Assembly: GCA_016293645.1 (NCBI GenBank)
Contig: JAEDDW010000077.1
Span: forward strand, 1 to 8,740
Origin: Treponema sp.
GTDB taxonomy: Bacteria; Spirochaetota; Spirochaetia; Treponematales; Treponemataceae
Reading direction: 5' to 3'
Length of the DNA stretch: 8,740 nucleotides
Shown: positions 1 through 4,515 of the stretch, one piece after another
How the letters are laid out: each line of letters opens with the position of its first letter
Numbering within the stretch: the stretch's first letter is position 1
Translations under genes and position numbers: made by a program
The notes under the pieces: generated by a model
Seen by the model: the letters and a program-made list of their open reading frames with translations, nothing else
Told to the model about the DNA's origin: nothing
Databases searched by the model: none

Positions 1-843
1 TGCCAATACGTTCTGTGACTGGCTGTTAGCCTGTGCAAGCATAGCTGTTCCAGACTGTGTAAGAATTGAGTTCTTTGTGTATTCTACCATTGCTGAAGCC
101 ATGTCTGTGTCGCGAATACCTGATTCTGCACCCTGCATGTTTTCTGCTGCAATAGCGATACCGTTAGAAGCCATTTCGAAACGGTTCTGGTAAGCACCAA
201 GATCTGCTCTCTGGCGTGATACGTTCTTAAGAGCTGCATCGATTGTTCCGATTGTCATGTTGGCAAGGTCAGGTGTAGAGATAGAAATCTGTTCATCTGT
301 TCCCTGTGCTCCCTTAAGTCCGAGAGATGTAGCTGTCATTGTACCAATGAATGCTGTAACTCTCTGATCCATATTTGCACCAACCTGGAATGTCATGATG
401 TTGTTTGTTACAGAGTTTTCTGCGAAACGTCCTGTAAGCATGTTCATTCCATTGAACTGAGCCTGGCTTGCAATGCGGTCAACTTCAGAAACGAGCTGAG
501 ATACTTCAACCTGGATCTGCATGCGGTCTTCATCGCTGTAGATTCCGTTTGCAGACTGAACTGAAAGTTCACGGATTCTCTGGAGAATGTCTGTTGTCTC
601 CTGGAGATATCCTTCTGTAGCCTGGATAAAAGAAATTCCGTTCTGGATGTTTCTGTTAGCCTGGTTGAGACCACGGATCTGGCTGCGCATCTTTTCAGAT
701 ACTGCGAGTCCTGAAGCATCGTCACCTGCGCGGTTGATCTTTTCGCCTGAGCTGAGCTTTTCAATGTTACCCATCAACTGTGAGTTTGTAACTCCGAGTG
801 TGCGGTTTGCAAACATTGAGCTCATGTTGTGATTAATTACCAT
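1..843 (-). CDS. flaB: FlaB-type flagellin, 3' end cut off by the window edge
   Basis: Flagellin core subunit of the spirochaetal periplasmic flagellar filament. The reading frame is open from the ATG at 843 to the left edge (281 codons). It begins MVINHNMSSMFANRTLGVTN and shows the conserved N-terminal D0/D1 helices (EKLSSGEKINRAGDDASGLA, then SEKMRSQIRGLNQA). A short variable centre follows, then the C-terminal helices (RDTDMASAMVEYTKN, GTAMLAQANSQSQNVLA). The complete neighbouring paralogue ends only a few residues after the matching point, so probably about five residues plus the stop are missing. There is no D2/D3 outer domain, as expected for FlaB (about 286 residues). A good ribosome site, GGAGGA, lies 8 nt before the start. 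It is the second gene of a tandem flagellin pair, 375 bp downstream of its paralogue. No convincing sigma-28 promoter is visible in that gap. The exact paralogue number (FlaB1, 2 or 3) cannot be assigned from this sequence. Confidence 0.96.
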   Translation of the reverse strand, partial: MVINHNMSSMFANRTLGVTNSQLMGNIEKLSSGEKINRAGDDASGLAVSEKMRSQIRGLNQANRNIQNGISFIQATEGYLQETTDILQRIRELSVQSANGIYSDEDRMQIQVEVSQLVSEVDRIASQAQFNGMNMLTGRFAENSVTNNIMTFQVGANMDQRVTAFIGTMTATSLGLKGAQGTDEQISISTPDLANMTIGTIDAALKNVSRQRADLGAYQNRFEMASNGIAIAAENMQGAESGIRDTDMASAMVEYTKNSILTQSGTAMLAQANSQSQNVLA

Positions 844-867
844 AGTATAGTCCTCCATGATTGTGTA

Positions 868-889
868 CATAATGCATCGTGCATTTATG
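868..889 (-). promoter_or_regulatory. Hairpin just upstream of the flagellin ribosome site
   Basis: On the minus strand AATGCA-CGA-TGCATT forms a six-pair stem with a three-base loop. It extends on both sides through CATA/ATG with one bulged base. It ends about 10 nt before the GGAGGA ribosome site of the partial flagellin gene. There is no T run, so it is not a terminator. A role in leader-RNA stability or translation is inference. Confidence 0.45.
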
Positions 890-900
890 CCTGTTTGTAA

Positions 901-924
901 GGGCAACCACCGGTTGTTGCGCCC
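901..924 (-). promoter_or_regulatory. GC-rich hairpin in the flagellin leader
   Basis: On the minus strand GGG(CG)CAAC pairs with GTTGCCC around an AACCGGTG loop, with a two-base bulge in the 5' arm. It is the most GC-rich structure of the intergenic region and lies about 60 nt before the start codon of the partial flagellin gene. No T tract follows, so a rho-independent terminator is unlikely. Function unknown. Confidence 0.4.
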
Positions 925-1171
925 CCGGCAGAGGTTTTAGTCCCGATTACAGCAGGAACCGTTACTTATGTTAAGCCTTGTATCATAACTTAAATAACCG
1001 TCTATGCTGTTACAAGCAACATGGAAAACTAAGTTTTCAAAGAACTGTTCTGCAGGTTTTAGGTCTGCAAAGCCAAAAAGCCATGTCTAAAAACCATGGC
1101 AAGCGGAATTGAGCGGAAGATAGTTGAATATAACTAAAATGGAGTAGAGCAGTTCTACCGGTCAATCAGCA

Positions 1172-1199
1172 AAGGAACCAGGAAAATTCCCGGCTCCTT
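1172..1199 (-). terminator. Terminator-like hairpin after the complete flagellin gene
   Basis: On the minus strand AAGGAGCCGGG and CCTGGTTCCTT pair over 11 positions (two G-U pairs) around an AATTTT loop. It lies 19 nt after the flagellin stop codon. Only three Ts follow the stem, so termination may be partial and could allow read-through into the second flagellin gene. Confidence 0.55.
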
Positions 1200-1218
1200 C
1201 ACTATTCAGTATAACACA

Positions 1219-2079
1219 CTACTGGAGCAAAGACAAGACGCTCTGTGACTGTGCGTTAGCCTGAGCAAGCATAGCTGTTCCGGCCTGTGACAATACCTGA
1301 TTCTTTGTGAATTCAACCATCTGAGAAGCCATGTCTGTATCACGGATTCTTGATTCAGATGCCTGGAGATTTTCTGCGGCAATATCAAGACCCTTTACAG
1401 TGAATTCAAGACGGTTCTGGTATGCACCAAGGTCAGCGCGCTGCTTGTTGATAGCCTTGAGGGCTTCATCAAGAGTTCCGATTGACTGGTTGGCAAGATC
1501 AGGTTCCGCAATAGACATGATTGTCTCTGTTCCAACTTCACGAAGTCCAAGAGCAGCTGCTGTCATTGTTCCGATGTAAACCTGTGTTCTCTGGTCCATG
1601 TTAGCACCGATGTGGAGCCACATAGAAGCAGTAACTGTGTTTTCACCAGTTGGCAATGCGAAGCGTCCTGTAAGCATGTTCATTCCGTTGAACTGAGCGC
1701 AAGATGCAATGCGGTCAACTTCTGCAATGAGGGAAGAAACTTCAACCTGAATCTGCATGCGGTCTTCGTCAGAGTAGATACCGTTAGAAGACTGTACTGC
1801 AAGTTCGCGGATGCGCTGTACGATGTCAGTTGTTTCCTGAAGGTAACCTTCTGTTGTCTGGATGAAGCTGATTCCGTTTGAAGCGTTTCTTGAAGCCTGG
1901 TTCAAACCGCGGATCTGTGAGCGCATCTTTTCAGAAACTGCGAGTCCTGAAGCGTCGTCACCTGCGCGGTTGATTTTTTCTCCTGAAGAGAGCTTTTCCA
2001 TATCTTTTGTGTTGGCAAGCTGAGTTACTCCCAACTGGCGATTGGAAAACATTGCGGACATGTTGTGGTTGATTACCAT
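1219..2079 (-). CDS. flaB: FlaB-type flagellin, complete
   Basis: Core flagellin of the periplasmic flagellum, 286 residues, a normal FlaB length. The N-terminal helices contain MVINHNMSAMFSNRQLGVTQ and EKLSSGEKINRAGDDASGLA. The C-terminal helix region contains RIRDTDMASQMVEFTKNQVL and ends in SVLSLLQ. The variable middle (about residues 138-190) is short and there is no outer D2/D3 domain. The start is fixed by GGAGGA (2087-2092), 7 nt upstream, and by the universal MVINHN beginning. It has its own sigma-28 promoter about 155 bp upstream and a structured leader. One oddity is Cys127 in RIASCAQFNGM, where the adjacent paralogue has Gln. It is very similar to the downstream flagellin across the first 130 residues and differs mostly in the centre. 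The paralogue number is not assigned. Confidence 0.98.
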   Translation of the reverse strand: MVINHNMSAMFSNRQLGVTQLANTKDMEKLSSGEKINRAGDDASGLAVSEKMRSQIRGLNQASRNASNGISFIQTTEGYLQETTDIVQRIRELAVQSSNGIYSDEDRMQIQVEVSSLIAEVDRIASCAQFNGMNMLTGRFALPTGENTVTASMWLHIGANMDQRTQVYIGTMTAAALGLREVGTETIMSIAEPDLANQSIGTLDEALKAINKQRADLGAYQNRLEFTVKGLDIAAENLQASESRIRDTDMASQMVEFTKNQVLSQAGTAMLAQANAQSQSVLSLLQ

Positions 2080-2086
2080 AGTTTGT

Positions 2087-2122
2087 TCCTCCGTGGATAT
2101 AAATGGTCAAATCCTTTTGACC
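2087..2122 (-). promoter_or_regulatory. Ribosome site plus AGGA-loop hairpin (CsrA-type layout)
   Basis: On the minus strand GGTCAAA-AGGA-TTTGACC (2105-2122) is a perfect seven-pair hairpin presenting GGA in its tetraloop. About 20 nt further on lies the ribosome site GGAGGA (2087-2092), 7 nt from the ATG. A GGA in a hairpin loop together with a second GGA overlapping the Shine-Dalgarno sequence is the known arrangement of CsrA target mRNAs, including Bacillus subtilis hag. The structure is seen directly. Binding by CsrA is inference. Confidence 0.55.
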
Positions 2123-2127
2123 AGTGT

Positions 2128-2174
2128 GTAAAAGATTACATCTGTATTACAAGGCTACATCTGCAATCTTTTAC
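2128..2174 (-). promoter_or_regulatory. Long stem-loop in the flagellin 5' leader
   Basis: Minus-strand arms GTAAAAGATTGCA (2162-2174) and TGTAATCTTTTAC (2128-2140) pair over 13 positions with one G-U pair. The loop is 21 nt and can form a further TGTA/TACA pairing. The sequence CAGATGTA occurs twice, once in each half. The element lies between the predicted sigma-28 start site and the AGGA hairpin. It could stabilise the mRNA or be a regulator site. It has no T run. Confidence 0.5.
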
Positions 2175-2233
2175 GTTGAATCACCTGACTGCTGTCTTCT
2201 ACGAAGTTGAACAATCATAGCTTTTCATTATGT

Positions 2234-2261
2234 ATATCGGCGGAACTTTAGAAAAACTTTA
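2234..2261 (-). promoter_or_regulatory. Sigma-28 (FliA) flagellin promoter
   Basis: On the minus strand TAAAGTTT (2254-2261) and GCCGATAT (2234-2241) are separated by 12 bp. This matches the sigma-28 consensus TAAAGTTT / GCCGATAA at 15 of 16 positions, with a spacer one base longer than the usual 11. Upstream lies a strongly A/T-only tract. The predicted start site near 2227 gives an mRNA leader of about 150 nt before the flagellin ATG. Confidence 0.88.
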
Positions 2262-2295
2262 ATGTTTTTTCAAAAAAAATAAAAAAAAATTTTTT
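2262..2295 (-). other. A/T tract between the remnant gene and the flagellin promoter
   Basis: Nearly pure A/T sequence; on the minus strand long T runs follow directly after the stop codon of the degraded gene. It could act as a weak terminator tail without a clear GC stem, or as an UP-like element for the sigma-28 promoter. Neither role can be settled from sequence. Confidence 0.4.
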
Positions 2296-2650
2296 CTACT
2301 CGGTCTTATAGCTGTCTACGATCTGTTTTACGGAATCGGCAAGCTTTACCTTGTCCTCGGATTTTACAACCGCCTCCTTGGCATAACTCTTCATCTGGTC
2401 AAGATTTTCGTTTGCCTTGCTTGATCTGTCGACGATTTCGTCTGCCTCTTTTACGGAAACGTTGGTAAGTTTCTTGAAGAAGTGGGAAATGTATAGGAGA
2501 GAAATTCTCTTCGTCTGAAGGCCTGGTACTTCCGTCAACTACGTAGGTGAAGTAATTTCCCCCGGACGGAACCATGGTGTAAAGGAATTTGCAGGTTGAG
2601 TCGTTCTTTATCGAATAAAGTTCCATGAAAAGCTCATTGTAGTATTGCAA
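2296..2650 (-). pseudogene. Frameshifted remnant, probably of a Cache-domain chemoreceptor
   Basis: Two overlapping minus-strand frames read as one broken protein. The upstream frame (from 2650 down to about 2510) encodes YYNELFMELYSIKND, FLYTMVPSGGNYFTYVVDGS and RPSDEENFS. This is the style of the extracellular Cache sensor domain of spirochaetal methyl-accepting chemotaxis proteins. The downstream frame (from about 2510 to the stop at 2296) encodes a helical, charged tail beginning SVKEADEIVDRSSKANENLD. The two join only by a frameshift near 2500-2515, beside a small AGAGA/TCTCT palindrome. The upstream frame is continuous with rdgB through its stop codon and has no ribosome site. Membrane segments, HAMP domain and the signalling hairpin are absent, which suggests internal and 5' deletions as well as the frameshift. 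The family assignment is a recollection-based inference; the broken structure is visible. Confidence 0.55.
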
Positions 2651-2665
2651 TTTTAAATATGACTG

Positions 2666-3310
2666 CTACTTTGTGCTCAGAAGATCTTCCGCAAGTTTTT
2701 TCAGAAGTCGGCTTGCTTTACCTCTATGGGAAATGGCATTTTTTTCGTCGGCAGTAAGTTCAGCTGCGGTTTTTCCAAATTCCGGAAGATAGAAAAGAGG
2801 GTCATATCCAAAACCACCGGTTCCACGGGCATTTGAAATATCATCTATGATTTCACCTTCCATGGTCTCCTGGCATACAAAAAGCCTGTCAGGTCCCATG
2901 TAAAGTACCATTGCGCATGTATAGTGTGCTTTCCTTCCGCCTGCATAGCCGGCTTTTATGGCATCGCTGGTCTGCTGTACGATGAAATTATTCTGTTCAT
3001 CCTGGGAAATTTTTGTGCCGTCAGGTTTTCCTTTCATGAAATCAGGGCCTGCATAACGGGATGAATAAATTCCGGGAGCTCCATCAAGGGCATCAACACA
3101 GATTCCTGAGTCATCAGCCAGAACAGGGCAGTGCACCATATCCCAAAGGGCTTTTGCCTTGATCAGGCTGTTTTCATAGAAAGTTGTTCCAGTCTCTTCA
3201 GGATCAAAGGTTATTCCTTCATCCTTTGGAATAACCACCGTATGTTCAGGGAAAAGTTCCTGAACCTCGCGTTTTTTATTCAGATTTCCAGTTGCAAGAT
3301 AGATTTTCAT
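2666..3310 (-). CDS. rdgB: ITP/XTP pyrophosphatase (RdgB/HAM1 family)
   Basis: Nucleotide-pool sanitising enzyme that hydrolyses (d)ITP and XTP to the monophosphate and pyrophosphate, keeping deaminated purines out of DNA and RNA. It has 214 residues, slightly above the usual length of about 200. Family motifs are in order: ATGNLNKKREV near the N-terminus (TGN at 7-9), TFYENSLIKAKA (43-54), VLADDSGICVDALDGAPG (63-80, metal-binding acidic residues) and GTGGFGYDPLFYLPE (163-177). AISHRGKA (192-199) is the base-recognition SHR. The extra length sits in a linker at about residues 89-108. The start is fixed because MKIYLATGN is the canonical beginning, yet no Shine-Dalgarno sequence precedes it. 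A possible promoter ends only a few bases upstream (3319-3345). It lies 54 bp after the sigma-like gene and could also be co-transcribed with it. Confidence 0.96.
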   Translation of the reverse strand: MKIYLATGNLNKKREVQELFPEHTVVIPKDEGITFDPEETGTTFYENSLIKAKALWDMVHCPVLADDSGICVDALDGAPGIYSSRYAGPDFMKGKPDGTKISQDEQNNFIVQQTSDAIKAGYAGGRKAHYTCAMVLYMGPDRLFVCQETMEGEIIDDISNARGTGGFGYDPLFYLPEFGKTAAELTADEKNAISHRGKASRLLKKLAEDLLSTK

Positions 3311-3318
3311 GATTTTAC

Positions 3319-3345
3319 ATTATCACTATAACATAAAAGTGGCAA
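3319..3345 (-). promoter_or_regulatory. Possible sigma-70 promoter of rdgB
   Basis: On the minus strand TTGCCA (3340-3345) and GATAAT (3319-3324) each match the consensus at five of six positions. The 15-bp spacer is short. Initiation would fall within a few bases of the rdgB ATG, giving a nearly leaderless mRNA. This fits the absence of a ribosome site but is weak evidence. Confidence 0.3.
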
Positions 3346-3364
3346 TAAATATGGCCGGATAAAC

Positions 3365-4312
3365 TCATGTTATTCCCATACTGGAAAGAAAATCCCTGAT
3401 TTCGTCTGCTCTTTGTTCCGCTTCCTCCAGCAAAGCTGTTACCTTACGTGGTGAAATGCCAAGAAGTTCTGCCACGGTCAGATTTGTAGGCACGAGATTC
3501 GGTTTAAGTTTATCAAGATCCTCTATGCTTTTTCGCCATCTTGTATCATGAATATTGAAAACCTCATCAACTGAGAGTCCGGAATCTGCCTTTTTCAGGT
3601 TTTTTCCGCTCAGTATTTTCTTTTTTCTGTAGTAGTAGGAATAATTCCGTTTTCTTTCAAGCTTTTTGATCCTGTCTACCTTGAGGCGTATGGATAGTTC
3701 CGCCTTTTCGACAGTTTCCTCGAATGCGGACCTGTCGATTCCGTTGACCTTCGCGACAAAGTCGATGAAGTCCGGTGTTATGTCGTGACATGTTTTTAGT
3801 GCAAGAGTTGAAAGGATTTCGCCGACGCGTTCCCTTGTAAGGGGGCGTTTTCTTCCGTGTGACGGTGATTTTATCTGAAGGTTTTGCGAGACTGTTTTCT
3901 TCAATTTGTAGAGTGATATTTTGTTGTCCGGAAGCGGTTCCTCGACGTAAAAATCTGATTCGTCAGGTGAAAAATCGGCGGAGATGAAACTTTCCTCGAT
4001 GCAAAGGTACTGGCAGCAGATGGAATTTTCCATTTTCAGGTGGCTCATTTTTTTCCACCAGTATGCAGTCATGTTGATCACGCTGTGAAGGTATGTCATG
4101 AAATCACTGAGACCTGGATCATATTTCACAAGGATCGATTCAAATCGTTCCCTCATGAAAACGAGAAAATCTGAAAAGGTGTCTTCATCAAAACCTGCCA
4201 GCCCGAATTCATATTTGTGGGTGAAAAGAATTTCCATCAGTGCATTGGATGCCTGCTGGATTGAAATTCTTCCGCTTTTGTAGTCAGAGACGATTTTTCT
4301 TGCTTTTTCCAT
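3365..4312 (-). CDS. Orphan protein with sigma-region-2-like N-terminus and C-terminal HTH-like segment
   Basis: I do not recognise this 315-residue protein with certainty. Residues about 44-90 (DTFSDFLVFMRERFESILVK, then YDPGLSDFMTYLHSVIN and an aromatic/basic WWKKM) resemble regions 2.1-2.2 of sigma-70 family proteins, with the F-x-TYL core. The middle (about 150-165) is basic. Residues 194-235 are predicted helical and strongly charged, with a KLERKRN stretch and a YSYYYRKKK patch, suggesting nucleic-acid contact. Residues 278-299 (LTVAELLGISPRKVTALLEE) look like a helix-turn-helix. No signal peptide or membrane segment is present, so it is cytoplasmic. The ATG has AGAGG about 8 nt upstream. 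A perfect sigma-54 promoter precedes it, and rdgB follows after 54 bp. A divergent sigma factor, an anti-sigma partner or another DNA- or RNA-binding regulator are the alternatives. Confidence 0.8.
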   Translation of the reverse strand: MEKARKIVSDYKSGRISIQQASNALMEILFTHKYEFGLAGFDEDTFSDFLVFMRERFESILVKYDPGLSDFMTYLHSVINMTAYWWKKMSHLKMENSICCQYLCIEESFISADFSPDESDFYVEEPLPDNKISLYKLKKTVSQNLQIKSPSHGRKRPLTRERVGEILSTLALKTCHDITPDFIDFVAKVNGIDRSAFEETVEKAELSIRLKVDRIKKLERKRNYSYYYRKKKILSGKNLKKADSGLSVDEVFNIHDTRWRKSIEDLDKLKPNLVPTNLTVAELLGISPRKVTALLEEAEQRADEIRDFLSSMGIT

Positions 4313-4335
4313 AAGTTCAACCTCTTTTTGTGGCT

Positions 4336-4363
4336 GGATTTTTCATGACGCGATAAAAAATCC
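4336..4363 (-). promoter_or_regulatory. Hairpin at the predicted 5' end of the sigma-like gene mRNA
   Basis: On the minus strand GGATTTTT (4356-4363) pairs with AAAAATCC (4336-4343) around a 12-base loop containing TATCGCGTCATG. It would begin within a few bases of the start site predicted by the sigma-54 element, so it would cap the 5' end of the mRNA. The loop carries one copy of the TCGCGTCA motif. Confidence 0.45.
4346..4360 (-). repeat. Direct repeat copy 1, TTTTTTNTCGCGTCA
   Basis: This minus-strand 15-mer differs at one position from the copy at 4449-4463 and lies in the same orientation. It is downstream of the sigma-54 element, in the leader hairpin. The two copies bracket the promoter and could be activator or repressor sites. 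Function is inferred only from repetition. Confidence 0.5.
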
Positions 4364-4376
4364 GCTATTGAACTTA

Positions 4377-4392
4377 TGCAATTGCCGTGCCA
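4377..4392 (-). promoter_or_regulatory. Sigma-54 (RpoN) -24/-12 promoter
   Basis: On the minus strand the sequence TGGCACG-GCAA-TTGCA matches the sigma-54 consensus TGGCACG-N4-TTGC(A/T) at every defined position. The invariant GG and GC are separated by the required 10 bp. It points towards the 315-residue gene, with a predicted start site near 4366 and about 55 nt of leader. Treponemes are known to encode RpoN. An enhancer-binding activator would be required, and its site is not identified. Confidence 0.8.
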
Positions 4393-4448
4393 TCCTTAAA
4401 ATGTGAATTTAATTATGAATATGCCCTTTTTTTACGACGGAACTCCCT

Positions 4449-4463
4449 TGACGCGAAAAAAAA
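4449..4463 (-). repeat. Direct repeat copy 2, TTTTTTNTCGCGTCA
   Basis: This is the second copy of the 15-bp motif, about 70 bp upstream of the sigma-54 -12 element. It overlaps the T tail of the nrnA terminator, so its T run has a separate explanation. The TCGCGTCA core does not. Its position would suit an upstream activator site, which is inference. Confidence 0.45.
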
Positions 4464-4505
4464 ACAGCAGAAACTGTAGGAAAACTACCGCGTCTGCTGT
4501 TTTTT
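4456..4505 (-). terminator. Strong terminator after nrnA
   Basis: Minus-strand arms AAAAAACAGCAGA and TCTGCTGTTTTTT pair over 13 positions, with a nested GTAG/CTAC stem inside the loop. A run of T follows on the minus strand. It begins 11 nt after the nrnA stop codon and insulates the sigma-54-controlled gene downstream. The flanking A/T runs make it formally bidirectional. Confidence 0.9.
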
Positions 4506-4515
4506 CAGTAATCTG

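Larger units (their letters stand above)
844..1218 (-). other. 375-bp gap between the two flagellin genes (long leader region)
   Basis: I find no credible protein gene here on either strand. Reading on the minus strand, the gap holds a terminator-like hairpin (1172-1199) just after the upstream flagellin. It then has a GCCATG/CATGGC hairpin (1080-1100), an interrupted palindrome GAAAACT-A-AGTTTTC (1024-1038), a GC-rich hairpin (901-924) and an AT-rich hairpin (868-889) next to the ribosome site. A lone TATGAT (minus strand, about 985-990) could be a -10 box but has no recognisable -35 partner. No sigma-28 element comparable with the one at 2234-2261 is seen. I did not recognise a known riboswitch class. 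Confidence 0.6.
4310..4378. repeat. 11-bp inverted repeat spanning the start codon and the sigma-54 -12 region
   Basis: CATAAGTTCAA (4310-4320) and TTGAACTTATG (4368-4378) are exact reverse complements 47 bp apart. One arm includes the ATG of the sigma-like gene and the other overlaps the -12 element. If transcription starts near 4366, the upstream arm is not in the mRNA, so an RNA switch is unlikely from that promoter. A protein-binding pair of half-sites, or chance, are the alternatives. Confidence 0.5.

Noticed and set aside
1024..1038. Palindrome GAAAACT-A-AGTTTTC as an operator
   Set aside because: Single copy in an A/T-rich stretch with no promoter beside it; too weak to call.
844..1218. 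A cyclic-di-GMP or other known riboswitch in the flagellin gap
   Set aside because: Several hairpins are present, but I could not match the conserved bases of a known class, so none is claimed.
587..1881. Plus-strand frames opposite the two flagellin genes
   Set aside because: Both flagellins are unmistakable on the minus strand; the plus-strand frames have no ribosome sites and no recognisable domains.
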